Of a stretch of DNA of 64,000 bases, positions 1 through 9,407 are shown in pieces. This stretch comes from Convivina praedatoris (GTDB taxonomy: Bacteria; Bacillota; Bacilli; Lactobacillales; Lactobacillaceae), in the NCBI RefSeq assembly GCF_933208505.1, contig NZ_CAKOEU010000001.1; one strand, 5' to 3'. The notes below the pieces were generated by a model. That model worked only from the letters and a program-made list of their open reading frames with translations, was not told the origin of the DNA and searched no databases. Position numbers and translations under genes: made by a program. Each line of letters opens with the position of its first letter. Position 1 is the stretch's first letter.

Positions 1-1500
1 AACACTCGTTGAAGCCGATTGACTAGCAGAGTCTGAAATCGAAGTTGACTTGGATGAGCTGTTCGAAATTGAAGTACTCATCGAAGCCGTTGAAGCTGAG
101 TTAGAAATTGACGTCGAAACTGATTCACTCTTGGCGGTTGAGTCAGAGTTCGAATCAGAAGTCGATGTACTTGCCGACTTGGAAGCTGATGTTGAACCAG
201 AAGTTGAATCAGAAACCGATACACTCGTTGAAGCTGATTGACTAGCAGAGTCTGAAATCGAAGTTGACTTGGATGAGCTGTTCGAAATTGAAGTACTCAT
301 CGAAGCCGTTGAAGCTGAGTTAGAAATTGATGTCGAAACTGATTCACTCGCTGCCTTTGAATCAGCATCTGAAACTGATGTTGAGGTTGAAGCTGATTCA
401 CTCTTGGCGGTTGAGTCAGAGTTCGAATCAGAAATTGACGTACTTACCGACTTGGAAGCTGACGTTGAGCCAGAAACTGAATCAGAAACCGAAACACTCG
501 TTGAGGCTGATTGACTCGCTGATTCCGAAGCCGAAGTTGACTTTGATGAACTGTTTGAAAGTGAAGTACTCATCGAAGCCGTTGAATCCGAGTTAGAAAT
601 TGACGTCGAAACGGATTCACTCCCTGCCCTTGAATCAGCATCTGAAACTGACGTTGAGGTTGAAACTGATTCACTCTTAGCTATTGAGTTGGAATCCGAA
701 TCAGAAATTGACGTACTTACCGACTTGGACGCTGACGTTGAGCCAGAAGTTAAATCAGAAACCGAAACACTCGTCGAAGCCGATTGACTAGCAGAGTCTG
801 AAATCGAAGTTGACTTTGATGAACTGTTTGAAAGTGAAGTACTCATCGAAGCCGTTGAATCCGAGTTAGAAATTGACGTCGAAACGGATTCACTCCCTGC
901 CCTTGAATCAGCATCTGAAACTGACGTTGAGGTTGAAACTGATTCACTCGCCGCCTTTGAATCAGCATCTGAAACTGATGTTGAGGTTGAAACTGATTCA
1001 CTCTTAGCTATTGAGTCGGAGTCCGAATCAGAAATTGACGTACTCGTCGACTTGGACGCTGACGTTGAGTCAGAAGTTGAATCAGAAACCGAAACACTCG
1101 TCGAAGCCGATTGACTAGCAGAGTCTGAAATCGAAGTTGACTTGGATGAGCTGTTCAAAATTGAAGTACTCATCGAAGCCGTTGAAGCCGAGTTAGAAAT
1201 CAAGGTTGAAACTGATTCACTCTTGGCGGTCGAGTCAGAGTTCGAATCAGAAATCGAAGTACTCGTTGAAGCCGAATTCGAAAGTGACGTCGAGACTGAT
1301 TCACTAGATACCTTTGATTCAGAGCCAAAAATTGATGTTGAAGTACTTGCTGACTTCGAAGTATCAGCGGAAATAGAAGTTGAAATCGAATTACTTGCGG
1401 CCGTAGAACTTGAATTTATAAGTGATGTCGAAGTTGACTCACTTGCTGATTTTGACGCAGGAATTGATGTAGATGTTGAAAGCGAGGCAGAAGTTGACTG
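1..1500 (-). repeat. Nested tandem repeat encoding the adhesin Ser-rich region
   Basis: The same landmark (GAT GAG/GAA CTG TT, read on plus) recurs at 53, 272, 545, 818 and 1145. The spacings are 219, 273, 273 and 327 bp, that is 219 plus 0, 1, 1 and 2 copies of a 54-bp (18-codon) module. All lengths are multiples of 3, so the frame is kept. The module reads on plus as GCATCTGAAACTGAcGTTGA followed by a conserved tail ending CTTTGAATCA; two adjacent copies lie near 909-1016. Read on minus it encodes alternating Ser dipeptides. Confidence 0.88.
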
Positions 1501-4500
1501 AGATTCCGCAATCGAGTAATAGACATAGGTGACCCTGTCAGCACCGTTTGTCATGGTAAAAGTGGTACCAACTGGCACTGTTTTACCATTCAAAACTACG
1601 TGGTCAAAGCCGTAATCCTTAACTAAAGGGGCCTCTGCAACGCTAGCTTGACCTCCCGTGATACCCGTAATAGTTATGCCTTCATTTGGCGTCAAGCTCC
1701 GACCATTTGTATCTTGATAAGTCGGCTTGATAGCTTGTGTATCACCGACAACATAAATAGTAATCAAAGGATTAGTTGTCGAAACTGTCGAAGTGGTTGC
1801 CTGACCATCAATATTAGCATCAAAATGATAGCCAGCTGGTACATTACTCTTCGTATAGTATGAATCGCGCCAATCAATTGTGTTACCAAAGTTCGCTGTC
1901 ACAATATTATTGGCAATTGATTCGGTACCATTTTGACCTGATAGTACTGACGTAAGTACGTTACCGGTATTCTTATCCACATACTGATAAGTAACATCTT
2001 CAGGAACACCATAAACGTAAATATTATAGACATAATTAGTTCCTGCCATTGGAACAATAGCATAGTTTGCTTGTCCAAAAGTATCCCCATTATCACTATC
2101 GTTTGTCGGATCTCCACCGTCTTGAGCTTTGGCTTTAGCGCTTGGTGCTACTTGATTGCCAATTGCCCACATATAGCCACTAGGCATATTTACCTTAGCA
2201 AACTCAGATGTCTGTAAATTAAGTGTTTTTCCAATAAAATACTTATTTCTATCTGAAACATCGATGTTCATTGAACTTATAGTCTTACCGGTAAAATCAA
2301 CATAATTAACTTTGATAGTGCCATTATCTAAGGATTGAGTTTGAAATTCTCGAATACTGCCATTAGAGGTTGTTACTTGCTGATTATCTTGAGATGTGTA
2401 AACGACATTATTCCCATTTACTTTCATACTAGTAACTGCATATTCAGCATTTCCAGTTGGAGTAGTAGCACTACTATCGGTGCCATTATTCCATACCCGA
2501 ACATCAGAATTATTTAAGACGAAGCCATAGGGAACAGTGGAATTAGTATAAATGGTAAATACTGATCCTGCAGCCGGCTGTCCAGAAGTTGTTAAACGTG
2601 CAATTCGTAAACTTTTAGGTGAAATAAAGGTTACTTGTGAATACCAACCGACAAAAACAACTGACGTATTATTAGTCTGACCTAAATCAAGGGTTGTTCC
2701 TGCATTAAAGATTGCTTTCGTCTGTCCATTTAAATAGAACGAATTAGACCCAGTATTATCAGGAGCAATAACCGTCAAATTTTGTCCAAAAACTAACTTA
2801 CGTCCATTACCACTACCATCTCCATTATAGTTAGCATCGGTAATAAAATTTTGAAAACGATGCTGCTCCCAATGAACATTATCACCAACAGTTATGCCAT
2901 CATAGCGTGCATAAACCAGTGGATTTCGATTACTCGTATACCCCAACAACTCATTACCAGTGATCCAAGCTCCATCACCAACAGTAAATTGGTGAGCATA
3001 CCCGGTAGAATTGGTCATTCTATTAGAATACTGTTGCCGTTCTGCTGAAAAGTAGAACATAGAATCACCAATCGTTCCAGAAGTACGATTCATAACTACC
3101 TGAGAGCCGTTGGCAATATTAACATTGCTAATTACAACCAGCTCTTCTTTAATATTGGCAGTAATATTTCCGGATAGATTAACTGCGCTTCCTTCGGCCC
3201 AGAGCAAACGTCGAGGCTGTGTAGTGGCATCCCCTGAAATACCCTTAGTGCCACTTAGTGAAACGTTATCAATATTATAAATCCAACTACCCATACCTCC
3301 AGATTGAGCCCGAGTTGTGATTACCCCTTCATAGTCAGTGGTACTCATACCCTCACCTGACCAGTTAGTTCCTGAAGTTGCTTGCAATAAATTAGCATTA
3401 GTAATGGTGAAAGTTGTGCCCACAGTGGTAGCACTGGTACCCGTCCGGAAAGCAGCTTTACCTAAGTTAAGTGTATGACCATTACCGTCGATGATAATGC
3501 CATTAGCACGCCAATTCAGGGCTTGGCTACCACTATTGTCTTGATTTGGATTTGAGACATCTTGCTGAACATCAATGTAAGTAATGTTGTTATCATTATA
3601 GGCCGATTGAAGACCTGCCCAATCATTAACAGCGGCATAAGTGTTGTTTTGTTGTGCAGTTGCTTTATAAGTCGCTTTATTAGCAACCTGATCAGCTACA
3701 GCCACTTTAACAGACGTTGGTGTCGTCTGATGATTCGGATCATCATTGTAAATAGTTTGGCTGTTTAACTGTGCTCGTCCTGTATCTGAATCAGGTGAAA
3801 CCGTAATACTTTTAGTTGAGTCCTCTGTTGCCAAACGATCTACTAATAGATTTTGGCCAGCATAACTTGCAGCACTATTATTATCGGAACGCAGTAAGTT
3901 CGAGAATAATACAGCATCTGCAACAGATTTCGAGTTTACTTGACTAGTTGCCACGCTATTAGCCAAAGAACTTGCTTGACTTAAATCATTGGCCAACATA
4001 TTACTTTCAGACTGGGAGCTGGCCTGGCTACCATCTTGACTAATTGAGGTACTATTGGCCTCCGAAACAGCCTGACTCAAATCCCGGCTATCTTGAACGT
4101 TGGCTGATTGAATTTCAACCTGACTATTAGCTTGACTAAGTGACGTACTGTTCGCCTGCGAAGTAGCCAGACTTAAATCCTGCGTAAATACCCCTTGGCT
4201 GTTAACCGCGCCACTAGTAGTTGCGTGAACAGTCTGACTAAATAAAGAACCGGCAGCAGTCGTTGAAGTCTCACTCTCTGAGGTTATTGCTTGTGAAATC
4301 GGAGTAGTTGAACTCTGAGGCTTGACCTGGCTATCACTTTGTTGGAGAGATGTATCGTCTCTAGGCTGTTGCGACTGTGAAGCAGTAAAGCTAGTACTTT
4401 GCTTCAATAAATCCTGCAAAGATGTCTCATTTTCTAGTTTGATTTCAGCCTGACTAGCACTTTGACTCAAATAATTGCTACCTGAAACAACCACTTGTTC

Positions 4501-4770
4501 AGATGTTGAATCAGTCTGATTGGTGGTGGAATTTTCTGATGAAAGTACAACCTGTCTTTGCTGTGGCAGAGTTGGATGGTCCTGAACAGCAGTTAAATTT
4601 TGGCCATCAGTTGTATCCGTCTTAGCTGTGTTGTCCGCAGCAACCGTTGTTGATCCACCTAGACCAAGTGTGAATAAACTAATCCCAGAAACAAACCAAA
4701 TCTTTCCAGATTTATACATTTTAAAATGCGTTTTAATCAAATTACTATCAAATATGTTGTTCGATTTCAT
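1..4770 (-). CDS. Serine-rich repeat surface adhesin, N-terminal part (C-terminus outside window)
   Basis: The minus-strand frame from ATG at 4770 stays open to the window edge (1590 codons), so the C-terminus is missing here; a wall anchor would be expected there. The start has a good ribosome site (AGGAGAT, 4778-4784). Residues 17-25 (KMYKSGKIW) match the KxYKxGKxW long signal peptide, with likely cleavage after VAA near residue 45. Residues about 46-370 are low-complexity Ser/Gln/Thr/Asn. About 375-745 resembles the pectate-lyase-like adhesive domain, with the hallmark [18 protein letters not shown]. About 820-1083 holds MucBP-like beta segments ([26 protein letters not shown]). From about 1085 onward the chain is nearly all Ser alternating with Ala, Thr, Ile and Val. 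Such proteins are usually O-glycosylated and exported by an accessory Sec system; none of those genes is in this window. Role in adhesion is inferred. Confidence 0.9.
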   Translation of the reverse strand, partial: MKSNNIFDSNLIKTHFKMYKSGKIWFVSGISLFTLGLGGSTTVAADNTAKTDTTDGQNLTAVQDHPTLPQQRQVVLSSENSTTNQTDSTSEQVVVSGSNYLSQSASQAEIKLENETSLQDLLKQSTSFTASQSQQPRDDTSLQQSDSQVKPQSSTTPISQAITSESETSTTAAGSLFSQTVHATTSGAVNSQGVFTQDLSLATSQANSTSLSQANSQVEIQSANVQDSRDLSQAVSEANSTSISQDGSQASSQSESNMLANDLSQASSLANSVATSQVNSKSVADAVLFSNLLRSDNNSAASYAGQNLLVDRLATEDSTKSITVSPDSDTGRAQLNSQTIYNDDPNHQTTPTSVKVAVADQVANKATYKATAQQNNTYAAVNDWAGLQSAYNDNNITYIDVQQDVSNPNQDNSGSQALNWRANGIIIDGNGHTLNLGKAAFRTGTSATTVGTTFTITNANLLQATSGTNWSGEGMSTTDYEGVITTRAQSGGMGSWIYNIDNVSLSGTKGISGDATTQPRRLLWAEGSAVNLSGNITANIKEELVVISNVNIANGSQVVMNRTSGTIGDSMFYFSAERQQYSNRMTNSTGYAHQFTVGDGAWITGNELLGYTSNRNPLVYARYDGITVGDNVHWEQHRFQNFITDANYNGDGSGNGRKLVFGQNLTVIAPDNTGSNSFYLNGQTKAIFNAGTTLDLGQTNNTSVVFVGWYSQVTFISPKSLRIARLTTSGQPAAGSVFTIYTNSTVPYGFVLNNSDVRVWNNGTDSSATTPTGNAEYAVTSMKVNGNNVVYTSQDNQQVTTSNGSIREFQTQSLDNGTIKVNYVDFTGKTISSMNIDVSDRNKYFIGKTLNLQTSEFAKVNMPSGYMWAIGNQVAPSAKAKAQDGGDPTNDSDNGDTFGQANYAIVPMAGTNYVYNIYVYGVPEDVTYQYVDKNTGNVLTSVLSGQNGTESIANNIVTANFGNTIDWRDSYYTKSNVPAGYHFDANIDGQATTSTVSTTNPLITIYVVGDTQAIKPTYQDTNGRSLTPNEGITITGITGGQASVAEAPLVKDYGFDHVVLNGKTVPVGTTFTMTNGADRVTYVYYSIAESQSTSASLSTSTSIPASKSASESTSTSLINSSSTAASNSISTSISADTSKSASTSTSIFGSESKVSSESVSTSLSNSASTSTSISDSNSDSTAKSESVSTLISNSASTASMSTSILNSSSKSTSISDSASQSASTSVSVSDSTSDSTSASKSTSTSISDSDSDSIAKSESVSTSTSVSDADSKAASESVSTSTSVSDADSRAGSESVSTSISNSDSTASMSTSLSNSSSKSTSISDSASQSASTSVSVSDLTSGSTSASKSVSTSISDSDSNSIAKSESVSTSTSVSDADSRAGSESVSTSISNSDSTASMSTSLSNSSSKSTSASESASQSASTSVSVSDSVSGSTSASKSVSTSISDSNSDSTAKSESASTSTSVSDADSKAASESVSTSISNSASTASMSTSISNSSSKSTSISDSASQSASTSVSVSDSTSGSTSASKSASTSTSDSNSDSTAKSESVSTSISNSASTASMSTSISNSSSKSTSISDSASQSASTSV

Positions 4771-5239
4771 ATAATATCTCCTAATTAGTACGACATACAC
4801 TCACTACATTTTTTATTATATAATACTTACACAAAAATTAAACCAAAATATCCGCTAATATTATTCTAATATTTCTTATTATAAAAACTTATTTTGACAA
4901 ATCAAAGAAGTTAAATGACCTGACCAATTTGAATTTTAAAGTTTACCTATTAACAATCTCATTATGTAGAATTTCTTACTGGTAAATTAGTATCTACTCA
5001 AGCAAAACTATCCTTACAAAATCAAGTTTTCCAGTAAAAATAATAGGTTTATATGTATACCAAATGAAACTTATTGTTAAAAAGTAAGGTAAACCAATTT
5101 ATACTACCTTGTACAATTCCAAACTTATTTTTTACATAAAATAAATATAATTTCACGTAAAAAGCCTCATAAAACAATTACTTTAAGCCTTTGATGGTTA
5201 TTGCTGGATTAACATTGTGCTATTAACAACTTAATCAAA
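4771..5239. other. AT-rich intergenic region upstream of the adhesin
   Basis: No convincing gene. It holds the adhesin ribosome site and, on minus, a TATAAT at 4820-4815, about 45 nt before the start codon and a plausible -10 box; no clear -35 hexamer was found. The rest is AT-rich with no recognised operator or RNA. The lctO terminator occupies its far end. Confidence 0.5.
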
Positions 5240-5275
5240 AAACACAAAAAGCCATCCAAGCTAACTTGAATGGCT
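5240..5275 (-). terminator. Rho-independent terminator of lctO
   Basis: On minus, an 11-bp stem (AGCCATTCAAG / CTTGGATGGCT, one G-U type mismatch, 4-nt loop) is followed by TTTTTGTGTT. It lies just after the lactate oxidase stop codon. Confidence 0.85.
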
Positions 5276-5283
5276 CTTATTTG

Positions 5284-6390
5284 TTACACGAAATCGTTGT
5301 CTCTCAACTGATAGTGTTTAACATCTTCAATCGTCTGTGTCCCGGCTAATTGCATGACCATCTTCAATTCTTCCGTTAATTTATCAAAGACTTGTTCCAC
5401 ACCACGGCTACCGCCTAAAGCCAAGCCATATATAGCAGGCCGACCGATAGCCACCAAATCCGCACCACTAGCCAAAGCTTTAAAGATATGCTGTCCACGA
5501 CGAATACCAGAATCATAAACAATTGGTACGCGATGATTGACTGCCTTAGCCACATATTGCAGAGAATCAAAGGCGGCCGGTCCCCCGTCTAACTGGCGAC
5601 CGCCATGATTACTAACCCAAATACCCGATGCACCAGCATCCAAAGAACGCTCAACGTCTTTAGCACTTTGGACACCCTTCACATAAACTGGCAAACCAGA
5701 ATAAGCAGCAATAAATTCAACATCCGTAGCGGAAAGCTTTTGTTTGGCCGAACCGTAAACATAGTTCATTGACCTACCGACACCTTCTGGTAAATATTCC
5801 TGCACGATTGGCATATTCACAGGAAAAACGAAATGATTGCGAACATCAACTTCTCGATTACCACCAACCGTAGCATCGGCTGTTAAAACAATCTTTTTAA
5901 CACCTAAGGCCTTTACTCGGTCAATAATATGTTTATTAATTTCGTTATCTTTACTGAAATAAAACTGGAACCATTCCGGCGATCCTGCTAAAGCTTCCGT
6001 AATATCGGGCAAATCAACCGAAGAGTAAGAACTAGTAGTATAAACAGTATTAAAGTTATGCACTCCCTGAGCACTGGCGATTTCTCCAGCATCATTGGCT
6101 AATTTATGAGCTGCAACCGGTGCCAAAATAATAGGCGCAGTAATTGTATGTCCATCGACCGTCGTGGCGGTATCCGGATTTTCCACATCAGCAAGTACCT
6201 GTGGAATAATCAATTTATGATTAAAAGCTCGATCATTTTCTGTTAGGGTAAATTCATCCCCCGCTCCACTGGAAATATAACCAAAGGCATCAGCTGGAAT
6301 AACTTTTTGAGCCCGTCCTTCCAAATCATACGTATTCACGAAATCCGGAATAAAACCCTCGGCCTGACTAGTTTTAAACTCACTCACCAT
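5284..6390 (-). CDS. lctO: L-lactate oxidase (FMN-dependent)
   Basis: FMN-dependent alpha-hydroxy-acid oxidase that turns L-lactate and O2 into pyruvate and H2O2 in the cytoplasm. The 368-aa length fits lactate oxidases (about 370 aa). Visible family marks are FMN-binding APVAAHKLAND, QFYFSKD, the TADATVGGNRE strand, the catalytic SNHGGRQLDGGP segment (active-site His and substrate Arg), and YDSGIRRGQHIFKAL...VAIGRP for phosphate binding. I take ATG at 6390 because GGGAGGTG lies 8 nt upstream; an in-frame start 11 codons further up lacks one. A TATAAT at 6433-6428 is a plausible -10. The gene is monocistronic and ends at a strong terminator. Glycolate oxidase activity cannot be excluded, but the AVHK-region and length favour lactate oxidase. 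Confidence 0.9.
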   Translation of the reverse strand: MVSEFKTSQAEGFIPDFVNTYDLEGRAQKVIPADAFGYISSGAGDEFTLTENDRAFNHKLIIPQVLADVENPDTATTVDGHTITAPIILAPVAAHKLANDAGEIASAQGVHNFNTVYTTSSYSSVDLPDITEALAGSPEWFQFYFSKDNEINKHIIDRVKALGVKKIVLTADATVGGNREVDVRNHFVFPVNMPIVQEYLPEGVGRSMNYVYGSAKQKLSATDVEFIAAYSGLPVYVKGVQSAKDVERSLDAGASGIWVSNHGGRQLDGGPAAFDSLQYVAKAVNHRVPIVYDSGIRRGQHIFKALASGADLVAIGRPAIYGLALGGSRGVEQVFDKLTEELKMVMQLAGTQTIEDVKHYQLRDNDFV

Positions 6391-6510
6391 AAGATAACAC
6401 CTCCCAAATCTATAACTCTTCACCTGAATTATAACACCGTTAGTTTATTTATAATTATTTCTTCGGGTTAGCTGAACTAACTATTTAAAATCCATTAAAG
6501 GATTGGCAAG

Positions 6511-6540
6511 TTGACAGTATCAGCCAGTTCAGAATGGTAT
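6511..6540 (+). promoter_or_regulatory. Candidate promoter for the Pr6Pr gene
   Basis: A consensus -35 TTGACA (6511-6516) is followed 18 nt later by TGGTAT (6535-6540), a weak -10. It sits upstream of the membrane-protein gene starting at 6594. Confidence 0.4.
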
Positions 6541-6593
6541 CATCATCTTATTATGTCGTATCGTATTCTAAACATAAACTAAGGAGACATTTA

Positions 6594-7220
6594 ATGCCGA
6601 TTATCAAGAATAAAAGAATAGCCCTTTCATATGAAGCAATCTTAATTTTAATTGCCATCTACGGGGTCTTCATTAATACCGGACTAGACCCGCGGGCTTT
6701 TCTGTATTACACGACATTGAGCAATCTTTTGTGCATGCTGTATTTTGCCTATAATATAGTAAGAACTTTACAAAATAAACCCATTAATCATAATTTTAAA
6801 GGAGCCATTACTTTGGCAATTACAGTCACCATGCTTATTTATTGGTGCATTCTAGCTCCATATAATTTTGACGTCCACAATTTTAGCCAATTACTTGGAA
6901 CCCTCTGTGTCCATCTCTTCGTACCCCTAATGGCCATTTTTGATTGGATTTTATTTGATAAAAAAGGACATTTTTCAAAGTGGGCCCCACTGTCATGGCT
7001 AGCAATTCCCTTGGTTTATTATGTTTTTGCAGTCATTGCTGCCTCATGTAATATTACTTTTGCTAACAGTAAACATTATCCTTACTTCTTTATTGATTCT
7101 AATCTCCTGGGCTGGGGGCCCGTATTATTAATTGTCTTGGCCTTAACCATCTTCTTTTTAATCTTTGGCTATCTCTTCTACTTTATTGATACGAAGTGGG
7201 GCGCTAAAGGTCACAAATAA
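6594..7220 (+). CDS. Pr6Pr-family integral membrane protein
   Basis: A 208-aa protein with about six hydrophobic segments (near residues 12-27, 35-55, 68-90, 100-118, 135-152 and 178-200). The YYTTLSNLLCMLYF stretch and the conserved HLFVPLMAIFDWILF segment are typical of the Pr6Pr (FAR-17a/AIG1-like) membrane family. Its substrate is unknown in bacteria; eukaryotic relatives hydrolyse fatty-acid esters, but no activity is claimed here. I chose ATG at 6594 because AAGGAGA precedes it by 7 nt; an upstream in-frame start has no ribosome site. It is followed on the same strand by an acetyltransferase gene after a 62-bp gap. Confidence 0.75.
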   Translation: MPIIKNKRIALSYEAILILIAIYGVFINTGLDPRAFLYYTTLSNLLCMLYFAYNIVRTLQNKPINHNFKGAITLAITVTMLIYWCILAPYNFDVHNFSQLLGTLCVHLFVPLMAIFDWILFDKKGHFSKWAPLSWLAIPLVYYVFAVIAASCNITFANSKHYPYFFIDSNLLGWGPVLLIVLALTIFFLIFGYLFYFIDTKWGAKGHK

Positions 7221-7282
7221 ACATTTAAGTGGCGACTATAGTACTATATTAGATAAATCTAATTTTAAGAGGAGCCATCATT

Positions 7283-7852
7283 ATGTTTACACTATCAACT
7301 TTCACTACTGGTCAATTAAAAGTTAAATTAGCCCTAACCGATGAAAAATATGCCCCCGCCCTTTTCAACATCTTAAAACAAGATGCCAACCGACTAATTC
7401 CTTGGCTACCTTGGGTCGCTGATATGCAGTCGATTGATCAAGAGGTCGTCTTTATTCAGCAAAGCCGCCTGCAATTTGCCAAAACTACCGCCATTGTCTT
7501 AACTATCTTAGTCAATGATCAACCAGCTGGCATGATTGACCTTCATAAAATCGATTTGATGCAACAAAATGCTGAAGTTGGTTACTGGTTGGGGTCTCAA
7601 TACCAAGGACAGGGCATCATGACGCAGGCTTTACAACAGGTCAGTCAGTACGCCCTAACAGAATTGGGCTTGCACAAACTTCTCCTACTGGCGGATGTGG
7701 ATAATTATCCAAGTATTCAGGTTGCTCAAGGAGCCGGCTTTACCTTAGAAGCAACTCTTAAAGAACAAGTCCGTAATCATCAGGGCCAATACCGCGATAT
7801 GCGCCTCTTTGCTCTTTTTAACCATAATTCATCACATCTAAAGGAAAATTAA
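7283..7852 (+). CDS. GNAT-family N-acetyltransferase (RimJ/RimL type)
   Basis: A 189-aa GNAT protein. The acetyl-CoA-binding motif A is clear: NAEVGYWLGSQYQGQGIMTQA (Q/RxxGxG/A form), followed by the RimJ/RimL-like stretch LGLHKLLLLADVDNYPSIQVAQGAGF. Proteins of this group acetylate the alpha-amine of ribosomal proteins, amino sugars or small metabolites, so the substrate cannot be assigned. AAGAGGAG stands upstream of the ATG. Only 5 bp separate its stop from the next gene, suggesting co-transcription with the CPBP protease. Confidence 0.85.
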   Translation: MFTLSTFTTGQLKVKLALTDEKYAPALFNILKQDANRLIPWLPWVADMQSIDQEVVFIQQSRLQFAKTTAIVLTILVNDQPAGMIDLHKIDLMQQNAEVGYWLGSQYQGQGIMTQALQQVSQYALTELGLHKLLLLADVDNYPSIQVAQGAGFTLEATLKEQVRNHQGQYRDMRLFALFNHNSSHLKEN

Positions 7853-7857
7853 ATTTT

Positions 7858-8712
7858 ATGATTAAATTGTTTACCAACCGTACCATGATTGTAATAGGTG
7901 CATTTTTAATTGCCCTCTTTATTTTTGTACTCGGTGATGTTACCAGTGGGATTGCCACTCAATTACTCATTCCCAATCTTCTCAGTAGTTCTACCGCAGC
8001 TGAAGACACGATTTCGCTCTGGGCAACAGCTATTACGCCCTTAATATTTATCGGCTGGTATGCCATTAATCGTAACCAGACTCAATTCCAACTTTATTTG
8101 CCCTTTCCACGGCAAAAAGTACTAAGTCGTTATCTATCTAGCTGGCTACTAGGAGCTTTGGCTATTATCATCATTTGGCTGATTGGCCTAATTTTTCAAG
8201 CTTTTACCATCACTACTGTTTGGCATAATACCAACGGATTTTGGATATTAGCCTTTCTAATCGGTTTTGGTTTCCAAGGGATGAGTGAGGAAATTGTTTG
8301 TCGAGGTTATCTGCAGGGAAAACTAACTCAAGCCATTGGTCCTAAAACTGCAATTATTATCTCAAGTATCTTCTTTGCTGCCCTTCATGGCGCCAACAAC
8401 GGCGTCACTGTGGTTGCCTTATTCAATCTAATCTTATTCGGTCTATTAATGGCCTTAGTCCGTGATTTCACCAAAAATTTATGGCTCTGTGGAGCCTTTC
8501 ACAGTGCTTGGAATTTTGTACAAGGACCTATTTTAGGCGTCCATGTATCTGGCACTTATCCTTCCGCCAATATCCTTCTATCCCAAGGAACCGCCCACTA
8601 TACCTGGGCGAACGGTGGCGACTTTGGCATCGAAGGCTCCTTATTATGCTCTATAATTTATGTCATCATGATTGCCGGAGTTATCTATTGGCATAAACGT
8701 CAGCAAGCGTGA
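7858..8712 (+). CDS. CPBP family intramembrane metalloprotease
   Basis: A 284-aa polytopic membrane protein with the three motifs of the CPBP (CAAX protease/bacteriocin-processing, Abi) family: EEIVCRG near residues 144-150 (EExxxR), FFAALHGANN near 173-182 (FxxxH), and FHSAWN near 216-221 (HxxxN). These residues bind metal and cleave within the membrane. In lactic acid bacteria relatives serve in bacteriocin immunity or membrane-protein maturation; no bacteriocin precursor was found nearby, so the role is open. A run of hydrophobic segments covers the whole chain. It starts 5 nt after the acetyltransferase stop. Confidence 0.88.
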   Translation: MIKLFTNRTMIVIGAFLIALFIFVLGDVTSGIATQLLIPNLLSSSTAAEDTISLWATAITPLIFIGWYAINRNQTQFQLYLPFPRQKVLSRYLSSWLLGALAIIIIWLIGLIFQAFTITTVWHNTNGFWILAFLIGFGFQGMSEEIVCRGYLQGKLTQAIGPKTAIIISSIFFAALHGANNGVTVVALFNLILFGLLMALVRDFTKNLWLCGAFHSAWNFVQGPILGVHVSGTYPSANILLSQGTAHYTWANGGDFGIEGSLLCSIIYVIMIAGVIYWHKRQQA

Positions 8713-8740
8713 CATAGATTGTCTAAGTGACGATAACTGT

Positions 8741-8749
8741 TGCTATACT
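8741..8749 (+). promoter_or_regulatory. Extended -10 promoter element of the DUF805 gene
   Basis: TGCTATACT matches TGnTATAAT with one change. TTGTCT at 8719-8724 could be a -35 with a long 19-nt spacer. The ribosome site AAGGAG follows at about 8774. Confidence 0.55.
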
Positions 8750-8784
8750 GAGCATAGAGAGAAGTTCTCTTTAAGGAGAAACTT

Positions 8785-9276
8785 ATGATATCAATGGCTC
8801 AGGCTTTCAAAAATTTTTGGCGTAATTATCTGAATTTTACTGGTACAGCCACGCGGGCTGAATACTGGTGGATGACGCTCTACCTGATAATCTTTTTCAT
8901 TTTTTGGATACCAGCTACCACCATGATTATTATTGCATCCCCAGCTCACAGTAATATTAACTTCACCTCTTTTTGGCAAATATTTACTCATTCATCCTTG
9001 TTAACCATGATATGGATTTTTCTAACCGTTGCCGTCTTCGTTGCCCTTGCCATCCCTTCTTTATCACTAAATGTGCGTCGCTATCGTGATACGGGATTAA
9101 ATGAAATTTTGGTCTGGTTAATCTTTATTCTGACAATCATCTTTCACTTCTATTCTCCTAATGATAATGCCTATGTCCGCGTCTTGCCCACGATTGTTAC
9201 GGTTATTACGTTTATTTTAACTATCTTGCCCACTAAATTTCTTAGCAAGGTTAAAATTTTGGGCCGGACTCATTAA
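8785..9276 (+). CDS. DUF805 family membrane protein
   Basis: A 163-aa inner-membrane protein. The N-terminus (FKNFWRNYLNFTGTATRAEYWW) and the later RRYRDTGLN are the two signatures of DUF805. Four hydrophobic segments are visible, near residues 30-52, 73-95, 110-125 and 133-150. The family has no established function. A good AAGGAG site precedes the start; an ATG three codons downstream is an alternative. It has its own likely promoter and a strong terminator, so it is probably monocistronic. Confidence 0.85.
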   Translation: MISMAQAFKNFWRNYLNFTGTATRAEYWWMTLYLIIFFIFWIPATTMIIIASPAHSNINFTSFWQIFTHSSLLTMIWIFLTVAVFVALAIPSLSLNVRRYRDTGLNEILVWLIFILTIIFHFYSPNDNAYVRVLPTIVTVITFILTILPTKFLSKVKILGRTH

Positions 9277-9281
9277 AATTT

Positions 9282-9319
9282 AAAAGCCCCTGAAAGCTTG
9301 GATACTTTCAAGGGCTTTT
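9282..9319 (+). terminator. Terminator of the DUF805 gene
   Basis: A 15-bp stem (AAAAGCCCCTGAAAG / CTTTCAAGGGCTTTT, one mismatch) with an 8-nt loop and a short T-run built into the stem end. Confidence 0.85.
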
Positions 9320-9343
9320 ATAGATGAATTTCTGAAATAATTA

Positions 9344-9386
9344 TTGAAAAAAAGTGAAGCCGAGCACATAATGTAAGCGTATACAG
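9344..9386 (+). promoter_or_regulatory. Promoter with overlapping CcpA (cre) site
   Basis: TTGAAA (9344-9349), a 17-nt spacer and CATAAT (9367-9372) form a good sigma-70-type promoter. ATGTAAGCGTATACA at 9371-9385 fits the cre consensus WTGNAARCGNWWWCA at every position and covers the end of the -10 box and the start region. Binding there would block initiation, so catabolite repression of the gene at 9408 is inferred. Confidence 0.85.
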
Positions 9387-9407
9387 TAAGAAAAGGAGAT
9401 TTACCGC

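Noticed and set aside
50..1501. Acidic plus-strand open frames (50-241, 269-514, 1142-1501) rich in Glu, Val, Asp
   Set aside because: They are the antisense of the Ser-rich repeat of the adhesin: Ser codons TCA/TCG/AGT read backwards give Asp/Glu/Leu-type codons. No ribosome sites or independent support.
7858..8712. Bacteriocin immunity locus around the CPBP protease
   Set aside because: No bacteriocin precursor with a double-glycine leader and no peptide exporter were found in the flanks.
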